This document shows, piece by piece, positions 1 through 5,595 of a stretch of DNA of 5,595 nt. Numbering within the stretch: position 1 is the stretch's first letter; each line of letters starts with the position of its first letter. The notes beneath the pieces are model-generated. The model was not told the origin of the DNA. It did not search any database and saw only the letters and a list, made by a program, of their open reading frames with translations. The DNA comes from an uncultured Synergistales bacterium. GTDB lineage: Bacteria > Synergistota > Synergistia > Synergistales > Aminobacteriaceae. Position numbers and translations under genes: made by a program. The stretch lies in the NCBI GenBank assembly GCA_905233335.1, contig CAJOED010000119.1, forward strand, positions 1 to 5,595, written 5' to 3'.

Positions 1-2
1 CG

Positions 3-50
3 CCCACCCCGCACGTGAAAGTCTGTGAAAACATTTCGGAGGTGAATTAG
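3..50 (+). CDS. Possible 3' end of an upstream gene (partial)
   Basis: An open frame enters from the window edge and reads PTPHVKVCENISEVN before a TAG stop at 48-50. The other two forward frames stop at 18 and 28. If real, its last codons contain the SD of the next gene and it ends 4 bases before that gene's ATG, so the two would be translationally coupled in one operon. Fifteen residues are too few to name a family, and an open frame of this length can occur by chance. I do not recognise it. Confidence 0.3.
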   Translation, partial: PTPHVKVCENISEVN

Positions 51-54
51 TATC

Positions 55-1074
55 ATGAAAGCTGTACAAATCGTAAAACCGAATGAGCTTCGCATTATCG
101 ACATGCCCAAGCCCGAAATCGACGAACACAATAACGTCCTCGACAAAATCAGAGCTTCCGGCATTTGCGGTTCCGACGTGGGAATTTATCACGGCACTAA
201 CGCGGCGGCTACATACCCCAGAGTCATCGGACACGAAATCGTCGGCGACATCGTCGAGGTCGACTCAAACGTCAAAACGCGCAAAGTCGGCGATAGAGTC
301 ATCATCGACCAGGTTACTGCCTGCGGACACTGCTACGCCTGCAGAAAATCACGTCCCAACGTCTGCCATCATTTACAGGTACGAGGCGTTCACATCGACG
401 GGGGATACAGGGAGTTCATGGCCGTCCCTGAAGGCGACTGCTACGTCATCCCGGACTTCCTCGAATACAAAGACGCGGTCATGATTGAGCCGACCACTAT
501 CGCTGTTCAGGCATGTTCACGCGCACAGCTTGAGAGCGAAGACGACGTTATGATTATCGGCGCAGGAGCACTCGGAAGCAGCCTTCTCCGAATCGTAAAA
601 CTCTTCAACCCTCACAGTATCATCATGGCTGACATCGACGAGGCAAAACTCGATGAGGCACTCGCTAACGGGGCAACCGCAAAAATCAATTCCCGCAATG
701 AAGACCTCGTGAAACGCGCAAAAGAACTCACAGGCGGTTATGGGCCTACGGTAACGATTGATGCGGCGTGCGTGAAAGGAAGTCTGCTCAATGCGTGCAT
801 GGCGGCAGGGAATGCTACACGGGTAATCACGATGGGCTTCAGCGTGGCTCCTGATGAGATTAACCAGTTCGTCATCACCTCAAAGGAACTCGATATTCGC
901 GGCTCAAGACTCCAGAACAGAAAGTTCGGCGAGGTCATCAAGCTCGTCAATGAACACAAAGTCAATCTTCAGGGTGCAGTGTCTCACACATTCCCGTTCA
1001 TGGAAGCACAGAAGGCGTTTGATTTCGTCGACAGCAGAGACCCGTCAATCAGAAAAATATCGCTCATATTCTAG
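55..1074 (+). CDS. Zinc-dependent medium-chain dehydrogenase, LgoD/YjjN-like (sugar acid or polyol oxidoreductase)
   Basis: This is a complete 339-residue NAD(P)-dependent alcohol dehydrogenase of the zinc-binding medium-chain (MDR) superfamily, of normal family length. The N-terminal GroES-like domain carries the catalytic zinc ligands C38 (in GICGSD), H60-E61 (in GHE) and E145 (in IEP). A structural zinc site is formed by C90, C93, C96 and C104. The Rossmann domain has GAGALG at 169-174, and D193 ends the next strand, which suggests NAD rather than NADP. The overall pattern (YPRVIGHE, GVHIDGG, IRGSR and the short hydrophobic C-terminus) resembles E. coli LgoD (YjjN, L-galactonate 5-dehydrogenase), L-threonine dehydrogenase and sorbitol dehydrogenase. 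Oxidation of a secondary hydroxyl in a sugar acid or polyol is therefore likely, with the substrate unknown. The start is supported by GGAGGTGA at 38-45, 9 bases before the ATG. A terminator follows, so it ends its transcription unit. It is probably cytoplasmic. Confidence 0.93.
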   Translation: MKAVQIVKPNELRIIDMPKPEIDEHNNVLDKIRASGICGSDVGIYHGTNAAATYPRVIGHEIVGDIVEVDSNVKTRKVGDRVIIDQVTACGHCYACRKSRPNVCHHLQVRGVHIDGGYREFMAVPEGDCYVIPDFLEYKDAVMIEPTTIAVQACSRAQLESEDDVMIIGAGALGSSLLRIVKLFNPHSIIMADIDEAKLDEALANGATAKINSRNEDLVKRAKELTGGYGPTVTIDAACVKGSLLNACMAAGNATRVITMGFSVAPDEINQFVITSKELDIRGSRLQNRKFGEVIKLVNEHKVNLQGAVSHTFPFMEAQKAFDFVDSRDPSIRKISLIF

Positions 1075-1083
1075 TGAACTTTT

Positions 1084-1117
1084 CCCCTCGTGTAAAAGCG
1101 GGGGGCTTTCTTTTCTT
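1084..1117 (+). terminator. Factor-independent terminator after the dehydrogenase gene
   Basis: A 7-bp stem (1084-1090 with 1099-1105, including one G-U pair) encloses an 8-base loop. It is followed by a pyrimidine run, CTTTCTTTTCTT, at 1106-1117. It lies 9 bases after the dehydrogenase stop codon, and its 3' tail overlaps the -35 box of the next promoter. Confidence 0.85.
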
Positions 1118-1144
1118 GAAATGACACACGAAATATATTAGAAT
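1116..1144 (+). promoter_or_regulatory. Sigma-70-type promoter for the CsgG-like gene
   Basis: TTGAAA (1116-1121) matches the -35 consensus at 5 of 6 bases and TAGAAT (1139-1144) matches the -10 consensus at 5 of 6. The spacer is exactly 17 bases. Transcription would start near 1151 and give a leader of about 70 bases before the ATG at 1223. ATTCTA at 1172-1177 is the reverse complement of the TAGAAT in the -10 box, but no convincing operator or riboswitch fold was seen in the leader. Because there is no terminator until 5116, this promoter could also transcribe dhaL, dhaM and dhaK. Confidence 0.65.
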
Positions 1145-1206
1145 TTTCAACATCCCATTATGTATGCTGATATTCTAGGGGCGGCATATTCTTCCGAAAC
1201 TTTATG

Positions 1207-1214
1207 AGGAGTGA
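1207..1214 (+). promoter_or_regulatory. Ribosome binding site that sets the start at 1223
   Basis: AGGAGTGA lies 8 bases before the ATG at 1223. An in-frame GTG at 1211 would give a protein four residues longer, but that GTG lies inside this SD and has no SD of its own at a useful distance. Starting at 1223 also puts two arginines directly at the N-terminus of the signal peptide, as expected. Confidence 0.8.
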
Positions 1215-1222
1215 ACTTTTTT

Positions 1223-3049
1223 ATGAGGCGTACTTTAGGAGCTGTGCTTGTCGTTGTCGTGTTGTCGTTGGCCGTTTGCAGTGTCGCGCGTGCTTCTGAA
1301 AAAATATCGCTGGGAAAAAATCCCATTCGTGCCGGAGTTGTCTTTACGAGCGATAACTTTGACATCCCTGATGACCTCGCGGATCTCGTTACTAATCTGT
1401 TTGGGAATGCACTGGCAAAAACAAATACCATAAAGATTGTACGTTTCGACAGAATTAACTCCGCAAGGCAGGAACTAGGTTTCGTGAAAGCAAGTTTCTC
1501 AAGCCCGCATCACTTGTCAGCAATCGGGAAAAAAGCCGACGTTCATTTTATTATCGTAACAAAAATAATTTATGACCTCGAAAAAGCCGCAACAAAAGGT
1601 GCCGCAAAAGGAATAGGCAAATTGTTCGACGTTGATGTATCACCGCTCGTAAAACAGGAAAAGCCTGAATTTGAAGTCAGCATTTTTGATTGTGCCTCAA
1701 TGAAAATAATATATGACAACAATCTCAAGATGGATTTATTCTCCTCCCAAATGAAAAAAGATCTCCTTGCTGGCTTGGTTGTCGGCGGAGGCTCTCTGAA
1801 TACCGGCTCAATTGACCTCGCTCCCATCAGAAAATTAGCGGAACAGCTAGCTCCCATTATGGAAACAGCAATAACTGAAGCCGCCCTGCTGAAAATCCAG
1901 AAGGAAACAAAAGACTATGAAGGCATGATGAATACAGTTATCGATGTCGTAATCGACGGCAACACTCACGACAAAGACGACATCAAAGCCGCAGTCCTGA
2001 AAGCACTTGGTGATGACGTAGAGAACAATGAACAAGTTGATACTGTCATCGATAAGGTCATGGAGATAACCGGCAAAGAAAACGAGCAGGACAAAGAGAA
2101 AATCAAAGCCGCACTCGTTCAGGCAATACAAGACGGAGAACTACCAGCAATTTCTTCTGACGGTCATTCGTCCGGCGGTGAGAACAGCACTCAATACACC
2201 CTCCCCGCAGGAACGTCCGCTGTTCCTGAACGCACAGAAGGGAAAATCCTCGTCGGTGTTATGCCTTTCTTGAGCAGTAACGGCGATGTAGATCACACGA
2301 AGGCAGAACTCATCGGCGATATATTTACGCAGATGCTGGCGATGTCAGGGAAAATAACGATAGTCGGACGGGAATTACTCACGAGCATAGCGGCAGAAAA
2401 CAGGCTGGCTATTTCCGGCTACATATCGAACGAAACGGCCTTGCGTGTCGGAAACTTGGCGAGCTGTGATGTCATAATTACCGGATCCGTTACGGACTAC
2501 AAAAGGAAAGTAAAAACCAGCGGTGTCCTGGTGGTGTCATCAGCAAAAGAAGAAGCTCGAGCGGCGGCTGATGTTCAAGTTATCAACGTCAAGACCGGCG
2601 GGATTATTTTATCTCTGTCGGAAAGCGGGCGGGCGGCACAACGCGGGAGTGCTGTAAATATTTTGGGCATATTTGGCGGCAAAGCTCAAGTCAGCGGCAT
2701 GGAAGCAGGAGCAGTTGCGGAACTTGCGTCGATACTTGCCATAAAAATTCGCGGTGTCCTTACGGGAGAATATCCTGAAGTTACCAGCGTGTCGCGCAAA
2801 GAAATTACGTTCAACATAGGGACTCTGCTCGGCTCAAAGAAGAACGGTTTTTACAGGGTATATACTGTTGAGGACGGCGAAGAAAAAAATGTAGCAGTCG
2901 TGAGAGTGAAATCCGCAGACAATAACTCAAGCACTGCTGTAATCGGCGGCAAGAAAATGGGCAGGCTGTCATATATTCGCGTAGGTGATAGAGTAGAACC
3001 TTTGACCACGAAAAGTTTGAAATCGATCGGCAAAATAAAATCTCGATAA
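1223..3049 (+). CDS. Exported CsgG-family protein with two CsgG-like domains and a FlgT-like C-terminal region
   Basis: This is a 608-residue envelope protein of unknown exact role. Residues 1-24 form a Sec signal peptide: two arginines, a hydrophobic core with four consecutive valines, and ARA before S25. C19 in LAVC is a poor lipobox, so ordinary cleavage is more likely than lipidation. Residues about 35-225 form a first, divergent CsgG-like domain (IKIVRF at 70, ADVHFI at 105, FEVSIFD at 150). Residues 228-310 are a charged helical linker with an internal repeat. Residues 340-513 form a second, clearer CsgG-like domain (VGVMPF at 344, ITIVGRELL at 378, DVIITGSVTDY at 416, VQVINVKTG at 451). 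E. coli CsgG is the curli secretion pore, but the stretches that would form its membrane hairpins look shorter here, so pore formation is not assured. Residues about 515-595 resemble the FlgT C-terminal domain (NIGTLLG, RVGDRVEP). The likely place is periplasm or outer membrane. dhaL begins 24 bases downstream. Confidence 0.8.
   Translation: MRRTLGAVLVVVVLSLAVCSVARASEKISLGKNPIRAGVVFTSDNFDIPDDLADLVTNLFGNALAKTNTIKIVRFDRINSARQELGFVKASFSSPHHLSAIGKKADVHFIIVTKIIYDLEKAATKGAAKGIGKLFDVDVSPLVKQEKPEFEVSIFDCASMKIIYDNNLKMDLFSSQMKKDLLAGLVVGGGSLNTGSIDLAPIRKLAEQLAPIMETAITEAALLKIQKETKDYEGMMNTVIDVVIDGNTHDKDDIKAAVLKALGDDVENNEQVDTVIDKVMEITGKENEQDKEKIKAALVQAIQDGELPAISSDGHSSGGENSTQYTLPAGTSAVPERTEGKILVGVMPFLSSNGDVDHTKAELIGDIFTQMLAMSGKITIVGRELLTSIAAENRLAISGYISNETALRVGNLASCDVIITGSVTDYKRKVKTSGVLVVSSAKEEARAAADVQVINVKTGGIILSLSESGRAAQRGSAVNILGIFGGKAQVSGMEAGAVAELASILAIKIRGVLTGEYPEVTSVSRKEITFNIGTLLGSKKNGFYRVYTVEDGEEKNVAVVRVKSADNNSSTAVIGGKKMGRLSYIRVGDRVEPLTTKSLKSIGKIKSR
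1937..2146 (+). repeat. Internal tandem repeat in the linker of the CsgG-like protein
   Basis: Two similar units lie side by side. The first begins at V239 (VIDVVIDG, then DKDDIKAAVLKAL) and the second at V275 (VIDKVMEI, then DKEKIKAALVQAI). The second has about four extra residues. At the DNA level the 12 bases ATCAAAGCCGCA occur at 1982-1993 and again at 2102-2113, exactly 120 bases (40 codons) apart. The units are predicted to be amphipathic helices rich in D, E and K, suggesting a spacer or oligomerising segment between the two CsgG-like domains. Confidence 0.7.
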
Positions 3050-3057
3050 TAATTATC
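3045..3057. promoter_or_regulatory. 13-bp perfect palindrome resembling a Fur-type box
   Basis: GATAAT-A-ATTATC is a perfect inverted repeat around one central base. It overlaps the stop codon of the CsgG-like gene and ends 3 bases before the dhaL SD. A one-base loop cannot form a normal RNA hairpin, so a protein-binding DNA site is the more natural reading. The sequence equals the inner 13 bases of the Bacillus Fur 7-1-7 consensus TGATAATNATTATCA and differs at the two outermost bases. No good promoter was found around it, and AT-rich palindromes can arise by chance, so the call is tentative. Confidence 0.4.
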
Positions 3058-3073
3058 TATAGGAGGCGGCAAA

Positions 3074-3694
3074 ATGTCAGGTGGAATATACAAATGCCTT
3101 TCTGAAATTGCAGGACGAATAACGGACAACAAAGACTTCCTCACAGAATTAGACCGCGCTATAGGGGACTCGGATCACGGCATCAACATGGCACGGGGAT
3201 TTTCTGCTGTCATGGAGAAAGTAACTCCCGAAGATACCGACATCGGAGCGGCACTCAAGAAGGCGGGTATGGCGTTATTGTCGAAAGTCGGCGGGGCTTC
3301 GGGGCCTCTTTACGGGACTGCATACATGGAGGCGGGCAAAGTCCTAGCGGGACAAACCGAACTCACTCCCGAAAACCTGAAAGCAGCGTTCGAGGCGGCA
3401 ATAGCGGGAATACAGAAGCGGGGTAAGGCACAGCGCGGCGAAAAGACTATGCTTGACGCGATAATCCCGGCGGTTGAAGCGTATTCGCAGGTCATAGCGG
3501 CAGGTGTCGACATGAATACGGCAATGGAGGCGGCATGTTCTGCTGCTCGTGAGGGTGTCGAGTACACAAAGACAATCATAGCCACTAAGGGACGTGCGAG
3601 CTATCTAGGTGAACGGAGCCTGGGACATCAGGATCCCGGCGCAACGTCAGCACTAATGACACTTGAAGCAATACGGGACAGCCTGAAGGAGTAA
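3074..3694 (+). CDS. dhaL: Dihydroxyacetone kinase, ADP-binding subunit DhaL
   Basis: This 206-residue protein matches the usual length of DhaL (about 210). In the PTS-dependent Dha kinase, DhaL holds ADP/ATP as a fixed cofactor: DhaM phosphorylates the ADP and DhaL passes the phosphate to Dha on DhaK. Three aspartates that bind Mg-nucleotide are present: D27, D32 and D34 in DRAIGDSDHG. The second glycine of the common GDGDHG form is serine here, a mild variation. The nucleotide-loop signature GGASGPLYG follows near residue 75. The C-terminal signature GRASYLGERSLGHQDPGA lies near residue 175. The start is supported by AGGAGG at 3061-3066, 7 bases before the ATG. dhaM starts 7 bases after the stop, so the two are co-transcribed. 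Since DhaM is adjacent, a PEP-driven rather than an ATP-driven enzyme is expected. It should be cytoplasmic. Confidence 0.95.
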   Translation: MSGGIYKCLSEIAGRITDNKDFLTELDRAIGDSDHGINMARGFSAVMEKVTPEDTDIGAALKKAGMALLSKVGGASGPLYGTAYMEAGKVLAGQTELTPENLKAAFEAAIAGIQKRGKAQRGEKTMLDAIIPAVEAYSQVIAAGVDMNTAMEAACSAAREGVEYTKTIIATKGRASYLGERSLGHQDPGATSALMTLEAIRDSLKE

Positions 3695-3701
3695 TGCGTG
3701 A

Positions 3702-4097
3702 ATGGTCGGTATCGTTATCGTATCTCACAGCTGGAAGATAGCGGAAGGAATCAGGGACTTGGCCGGAGAAATGGCGCAGGGATTCACCGGGCTTATAGCG
3801 GCTGGAGGACTTGAGGACGGCTCGCTGGGAACAGACCCGCACAGAATAGCCAGCGCAATCACAGAAGCAGATTCAGGGGATGGAGTAGTGATACTTGCGG
3901 ACATCGGCAGCAGCATAATGAGCGCGGAGAGTGCGATAGAACTTCTTGAGGAGGACGGACAGAAAGTGAACGCCGTAATAGCTGATGCTCCCATAATAGA
4001 AGGCTCTGTGTGTGCGGTTGTTGAGGCGGCAGGAGGGGGAAGCGTTGACTCTGTGCTGAAATGTGCGGAAGAGTCGCGCGAGGCTCTGAAATTATAG
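3702..4097 (+). CDS. dhaM: Dihydroxyacetone kinase phosphotransfer subunit DhaM (EIIA-Man-type domain only)
   Basis: This 131-residue protein is a single mannose-type PTS EIIA domain. H9 in VIVSHS is the expected phosphohistidine, at the same position as in the E. coli DhaM EIIA domain. Other family marks are GTDPHRI near residue 43, VVILADIGSS near residue 62 and APIIEGSV near residue 95. E. coli DhaM is longer because it fuses EIIA to HPr and an EI-like domain. This short form, as in Gram-positive bacteria, needs separate HPr and EI, which are not in this window. Its job is to carry phosphate from HPr to the ADP on DhaL. AAGGAG at 3686-3691, inside the end of dhaL, lies 10 bases before the ATG and supports this start. 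An ATG overlapping the dhaL stop (3694-3696) is in another frame and gives only a short peptide. Confidence 0.93.
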   Translation: MVGIVIVSHSWKIAEGIRDLAGEMAQGFTGLIAAGGLEDGSLGTDPHRIASAITEADSGDGVVILADIGSSIMSAESAIELLEEDGQKVNAVIADAPIIEGSVCAVVEAAGGGSVDSVLKCAEESREALKL

Positions 4098-4115
4098 ACA
4101 GCAGGAGGGAAAATC

Positions 4116-5103
4116 ATGAAGAAGTTAGTGAATAACATTGACAGCATAGTAAGCGAGATGCTCGACGGAATGACTGCGGCATTTCCCGGTTACGTGAAGC
4201 GTCTTGAGGGCTATGAAGTTCTCGTGCGTGCGTGCGGGGCATCACCGAAAGTTGCGTTGGTGTCGGGCGGCGGTTCGGGACATGAGCCTTCACACGGGGG
4301 CTACGTCGGGCGCGGAATGCTTGATGCGGCACTTGCGGGAGAAGTCTTCACCTCCCCGACTCCGGATCAGGTGTTCGAGGCAATCAAGGCTGTAGACGGC
4401 GGGAAAGGTGTACTGCTCATCATCAAGAACTACACTGGCGACGTAATGAATTTCGAGATGGCCGCAGACATGGCACGCGATGAGGGCATCACCGTCGAAC
4501 AAGTAATTGTTGCTGATGATGTTGCTGTAGAAAATTCTACGTGGACGACGGGCAGACGCGGGATTGCCGGTACAGTGTTCGTTCACAAGATAGCGGGCGC
4601 AAGTGCTGAAGCCGGACTCGGGCTTGCGGATGTGAAGCGTGTTGCGGAAAAAGTTATCGCTAATGTCCGCTCAATGGGTATGGCTATTGATGCATGCACA
4701 GTACCTGCTGCGGGAAAACCTAGCTTTGAGCTTGCTGATGATGAGATCGAGATAGGCATAGGCATTCACGGCGAACCAGGAACACACAGAGAGAAGATTT
4801 CGAGCGTCAACGACATAGCCGACAAGTTACTCGCGAAAATTCTCGCTGAAGGAATTTATGCGGCAGGTTGCTGTTATGGTGAACGGCATGGGCGGCACTC
4901 CGTTAATGGAGCTGTTTATTGCGAATAAGCACGTGAATGAAGTTCTTGCGGGAAAGGGCATAAAGATAGCACGTACGTACGTCGGGAACTATATGACTTC
5001 TCTTGACATGGAGGGCTTCTCGATTACGCTCCTGAAACTTGACGACGAACTCAAAAAGTATCTGAATGCTCCGGCAGACACTCCTGCATTTGTGCAGTTC
5101 TAG
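4116..5103 (+). pseudogene. dhaK: Dihydroxyacetone kinase, Dha-binding subunit DhaK, interrupted by a frameshift
   Basis: DhaK binds dihydroxyacetone covalently through a histidine and receives phosphate from DhaL. The first frame, 4116-4928, carries the entire active site: GGGSGHEP with H56, TGDVMNF with D109, and GIHGEPG with H218, the same numbers as in E. coli DhaK. After G251 (4866-4868) family similarity leaves this frame and continues in the +1 frame. There QVAVMVNGMGGTPLMEL, YVGNYMTSLDM, TLLKLDDEL and APADTPAF run to the stop at 5101-5103. The first frame instead adds about 19 unrelated residues and stops at 4926-4928. Joined, the parts give about 329 residues, near full family length, with roughly two residues absent at the break. 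The break falls inside the second domain, so a simple truncated product is unlikely to fold normally. AGGAGG at 4103-4108 supports the start. It may be a true mutation, a split gene or a sequence error. Confidence 0.92.
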
Positions 5104-5115
5104 GGAGAGTGCAAT

Positions 5116-5146
5116 CCCCTCTTGTTACGGGAGGGGTTTTTGTTTT
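5116..5146 (+). terminator. Factor-independent terminator after dhaK
   Basis: CCCCTC at 5116-5121 pairs perfectly with GAGGGG at 5131-5136 around a 9-base loop, followed by TTTTTGTTTT at 5137-5146. It closes the dha gene set 12 bases after the dhaK stop. The next gene starts only 17 bases later, so that gene depends either on read-through or on a promoter overlapping this hairpin. No good promoter was found there. Confidence 0.9.
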
Positions 5147-5163
5147 CGATATGAGGAGAAACT

Positions 5164-5595
5164 ATGAGTACTAATATTAATGACGTTGTTTTTGAGATAT
5201 ACGGTGAATTTTTGAGGCGGCAGGACAAAGACCGTAAAGCAATAGCAGACATGAGCATTAACATGAGCATTAAATCACGCATCAAGAAGGTCGTGAAAAA
5301 CCCGTTTCTGCTTTTCACATGGCCGCTAAGAAAAATATACGGCAAGGTCAAAGCCCGCTATGAATACTGCACAAATGACTATATACGACGCTTTGAAGAA
5401 TCGAAACGTACAGCAAAAAGTGCATTTGCTTCACAAAATGTTTTTACCCCGACGCAAAAAAAATTTCCCGGCGTAAAAATTGCTGTCTACACTGCGATAA
5501 CAGGAGGCTATGATGACCTGAAAGATCCCATATACATTGATGATGATATTGATTACTATGTTGTTACGGATTCCCCTGCAGTAATTACACATAGG
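5164..5595 (+). CDS. Glycosyltransferase-like protein, DUF616 (TOD1/MUCI70-type) family, 5' part only
   Basis: The frame is open for 144 codons from the ATG at 5164 and runs off the window end. GAGGAG at 5153-5158, 5 bases upstream, supports the start. Residues 1-95 are basic and probably helical, with no signal peptide and no clear membrane segment (KNPFLLFTWPL near residue 45 is short). From about residue 105 the sequence reads KIAVYTAITGGYDDLKDP and then YYVVTDSP. This is the opening strand and loop typical of DUF616 proteins, which are related to nucleotide-sugar-dependent glycosyltransferases and in bacteria often lie in surface polysaccharide loci. The catalytic part lies beyond the window. 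Substrate and product cannot be inferred. It lies after a terminator and so is probably independent of the dha genes. Confidence 0.7.
   Translation, partial: MSTNINDVVFEIYGEFLRRQDKDRKAIADMSINMSIKSRIKKVVKNPFLLFTWPLRKIYGKVKARYEYCTNDYIRRFEESKRTAKSAFASQNVFTPTQKKFPGVKIAVYTAITGGYDDLKDPIYIDDDIDYYVVTDSPAVITHR
5251..5273 (+). repeat. 12-base tandem duplication inside the glycosyltransferase-like gene
   Basis: ATGAGCATTAA occurs at 5251-5261 and again at 5263-5273, a 12-base period that encodes MSIN-MSIK. It keeps the frame and looks like a recent slipped-strand duplication in the N-terminal extension of the protein. No function is proposed. Confidence 0.8.

Noticed and set aside
1160..1207. A 15-codon open frame (ATG at 1160, TGA at 1205-1207) in the leader of the CsgG-like gene, ending inside that gene's SD
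   Set aside because: It has no SD of its own, and its composition suggests neither an attenuator leader peptide nor a known family. A frame of this length is common by chance.
1211..1222. GTG at 1211 as the start of the CsgG-like gene
   Set aside because: The GTG is part of the SD (1207-1214) that is correctly spaced for the ATG at 1223, and it has no upstream SD.
3002..3050. Possible promoter before dhaL (TTGACC at 3002, TTGAAA at 3017, TAAAAT at 3036, GATAAT at 3045)
   Set aside because: No pair of these boxes has a spacing near 17 bases. The distances are 13, 22, 28 and 37.
3725..4147. Long minus-strand open frame opposite dhaM, and similar minus-strand frames opposite the other genes
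   Set aside because: They mirror the codon pattern of the real + strand genes, lack SD sequences and match no family that I recognise.
4840..4870. Programmed +1 ribosomal frameshift joining the two DhaK parts
   Set aside because: No recognised +1 slippery motif (such as a CTT-TGA type site) or stop codon is at the junction. About two family-conserved residues would still be missing, so a deletion explains the data better.
1..5595. CRISPR arrays, tRNA or rRNA genes, insertion sequences, toxin-antitoxin or phage-defence genes
   Set aside because: No regularly spaced repeats, RNA-gene folds, transposase motifs or defence-family motifs were seen in reading both strands. The content is metabolic and envelope-related.

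Overview
The window holds one complete sugar-acid/polyol-type dehydrogenase gene, one complete gene for an exported CsgG-like protein, a dihydroxyacetone (Dha) kinase gene set in the order dhaL-dhaM-dhaK, and the 5' part of a glycosyltransferase-like gene. All are on the + strand. Base composition is close to balanced, Shine-Dalgarno (SD) sequences are strong (AGGAGG type), and two factor-independent terminators are clear. An exported CsgG-family protein points to a cell with an outer membrane. A Dha kinase whose DhaM is only a mannose-type EIIA domain points to an anaerobic, PTS-using fermenter. A Synergistota-like gut bacterium would fit both, but that assignment is inference and was not tested.

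Layout. At 1-50 there may be the last codons of an upstream gene. At 55-1074 is a zinc-dependent medium-chain dehydrogenase resembling LgoD/YjjN, closed by a terminator at 1084-1117. A near-consensus promoter (1116-1144) begins in the T-tract of that terminator and drives a gene for a secreted 608-residue protein (1223-3049). That protein carries two CsgG-like domains separated by a charged helical linker with its own internal repeat, followed by a C-terminal beta-rich domain. Only 24 bases later, with no terminator between, dhaL (3074-3694), dhaM (3702-4097) and dhaK (4116-5103) follow. A 13-bp perfect palindrome matching the core of a Fur-type box sits between the CsgG-like gene and the dhaL SD. 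A terminator (5116-5146) closes the set. A new gene starts at 5164 and leaves the window; it has the TAITGGYDD signature of the DUF616 (TOD1/MUCI70-type) glycosyltransferase-like family.

DhaK, DhaL and DhaM together normally phosphorylate dihydroxyacetone using phosphoenolpyruvate passed through EI and HPr to DhaM, then to the ADP bound on DhaL, then to the Dha bound on DhaK. Here dhaK is broken by a frameshift near 4866. The N-terminal part, with all three active-site residues, and the C-terminal part are in different frames. Family alignment from memory suggests that exactly 8 bases are missing, which a slip between two AGGT repeats in a Gly-Asp-Gln-Val coding stretch would explain. It could be a real inactivating mutation, a split gene or a sequence error. 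This break, the domain-duplicated CsgG-like protein leading into a metabolic operon, and the Fur-box-like palindrome deserve the closest look.
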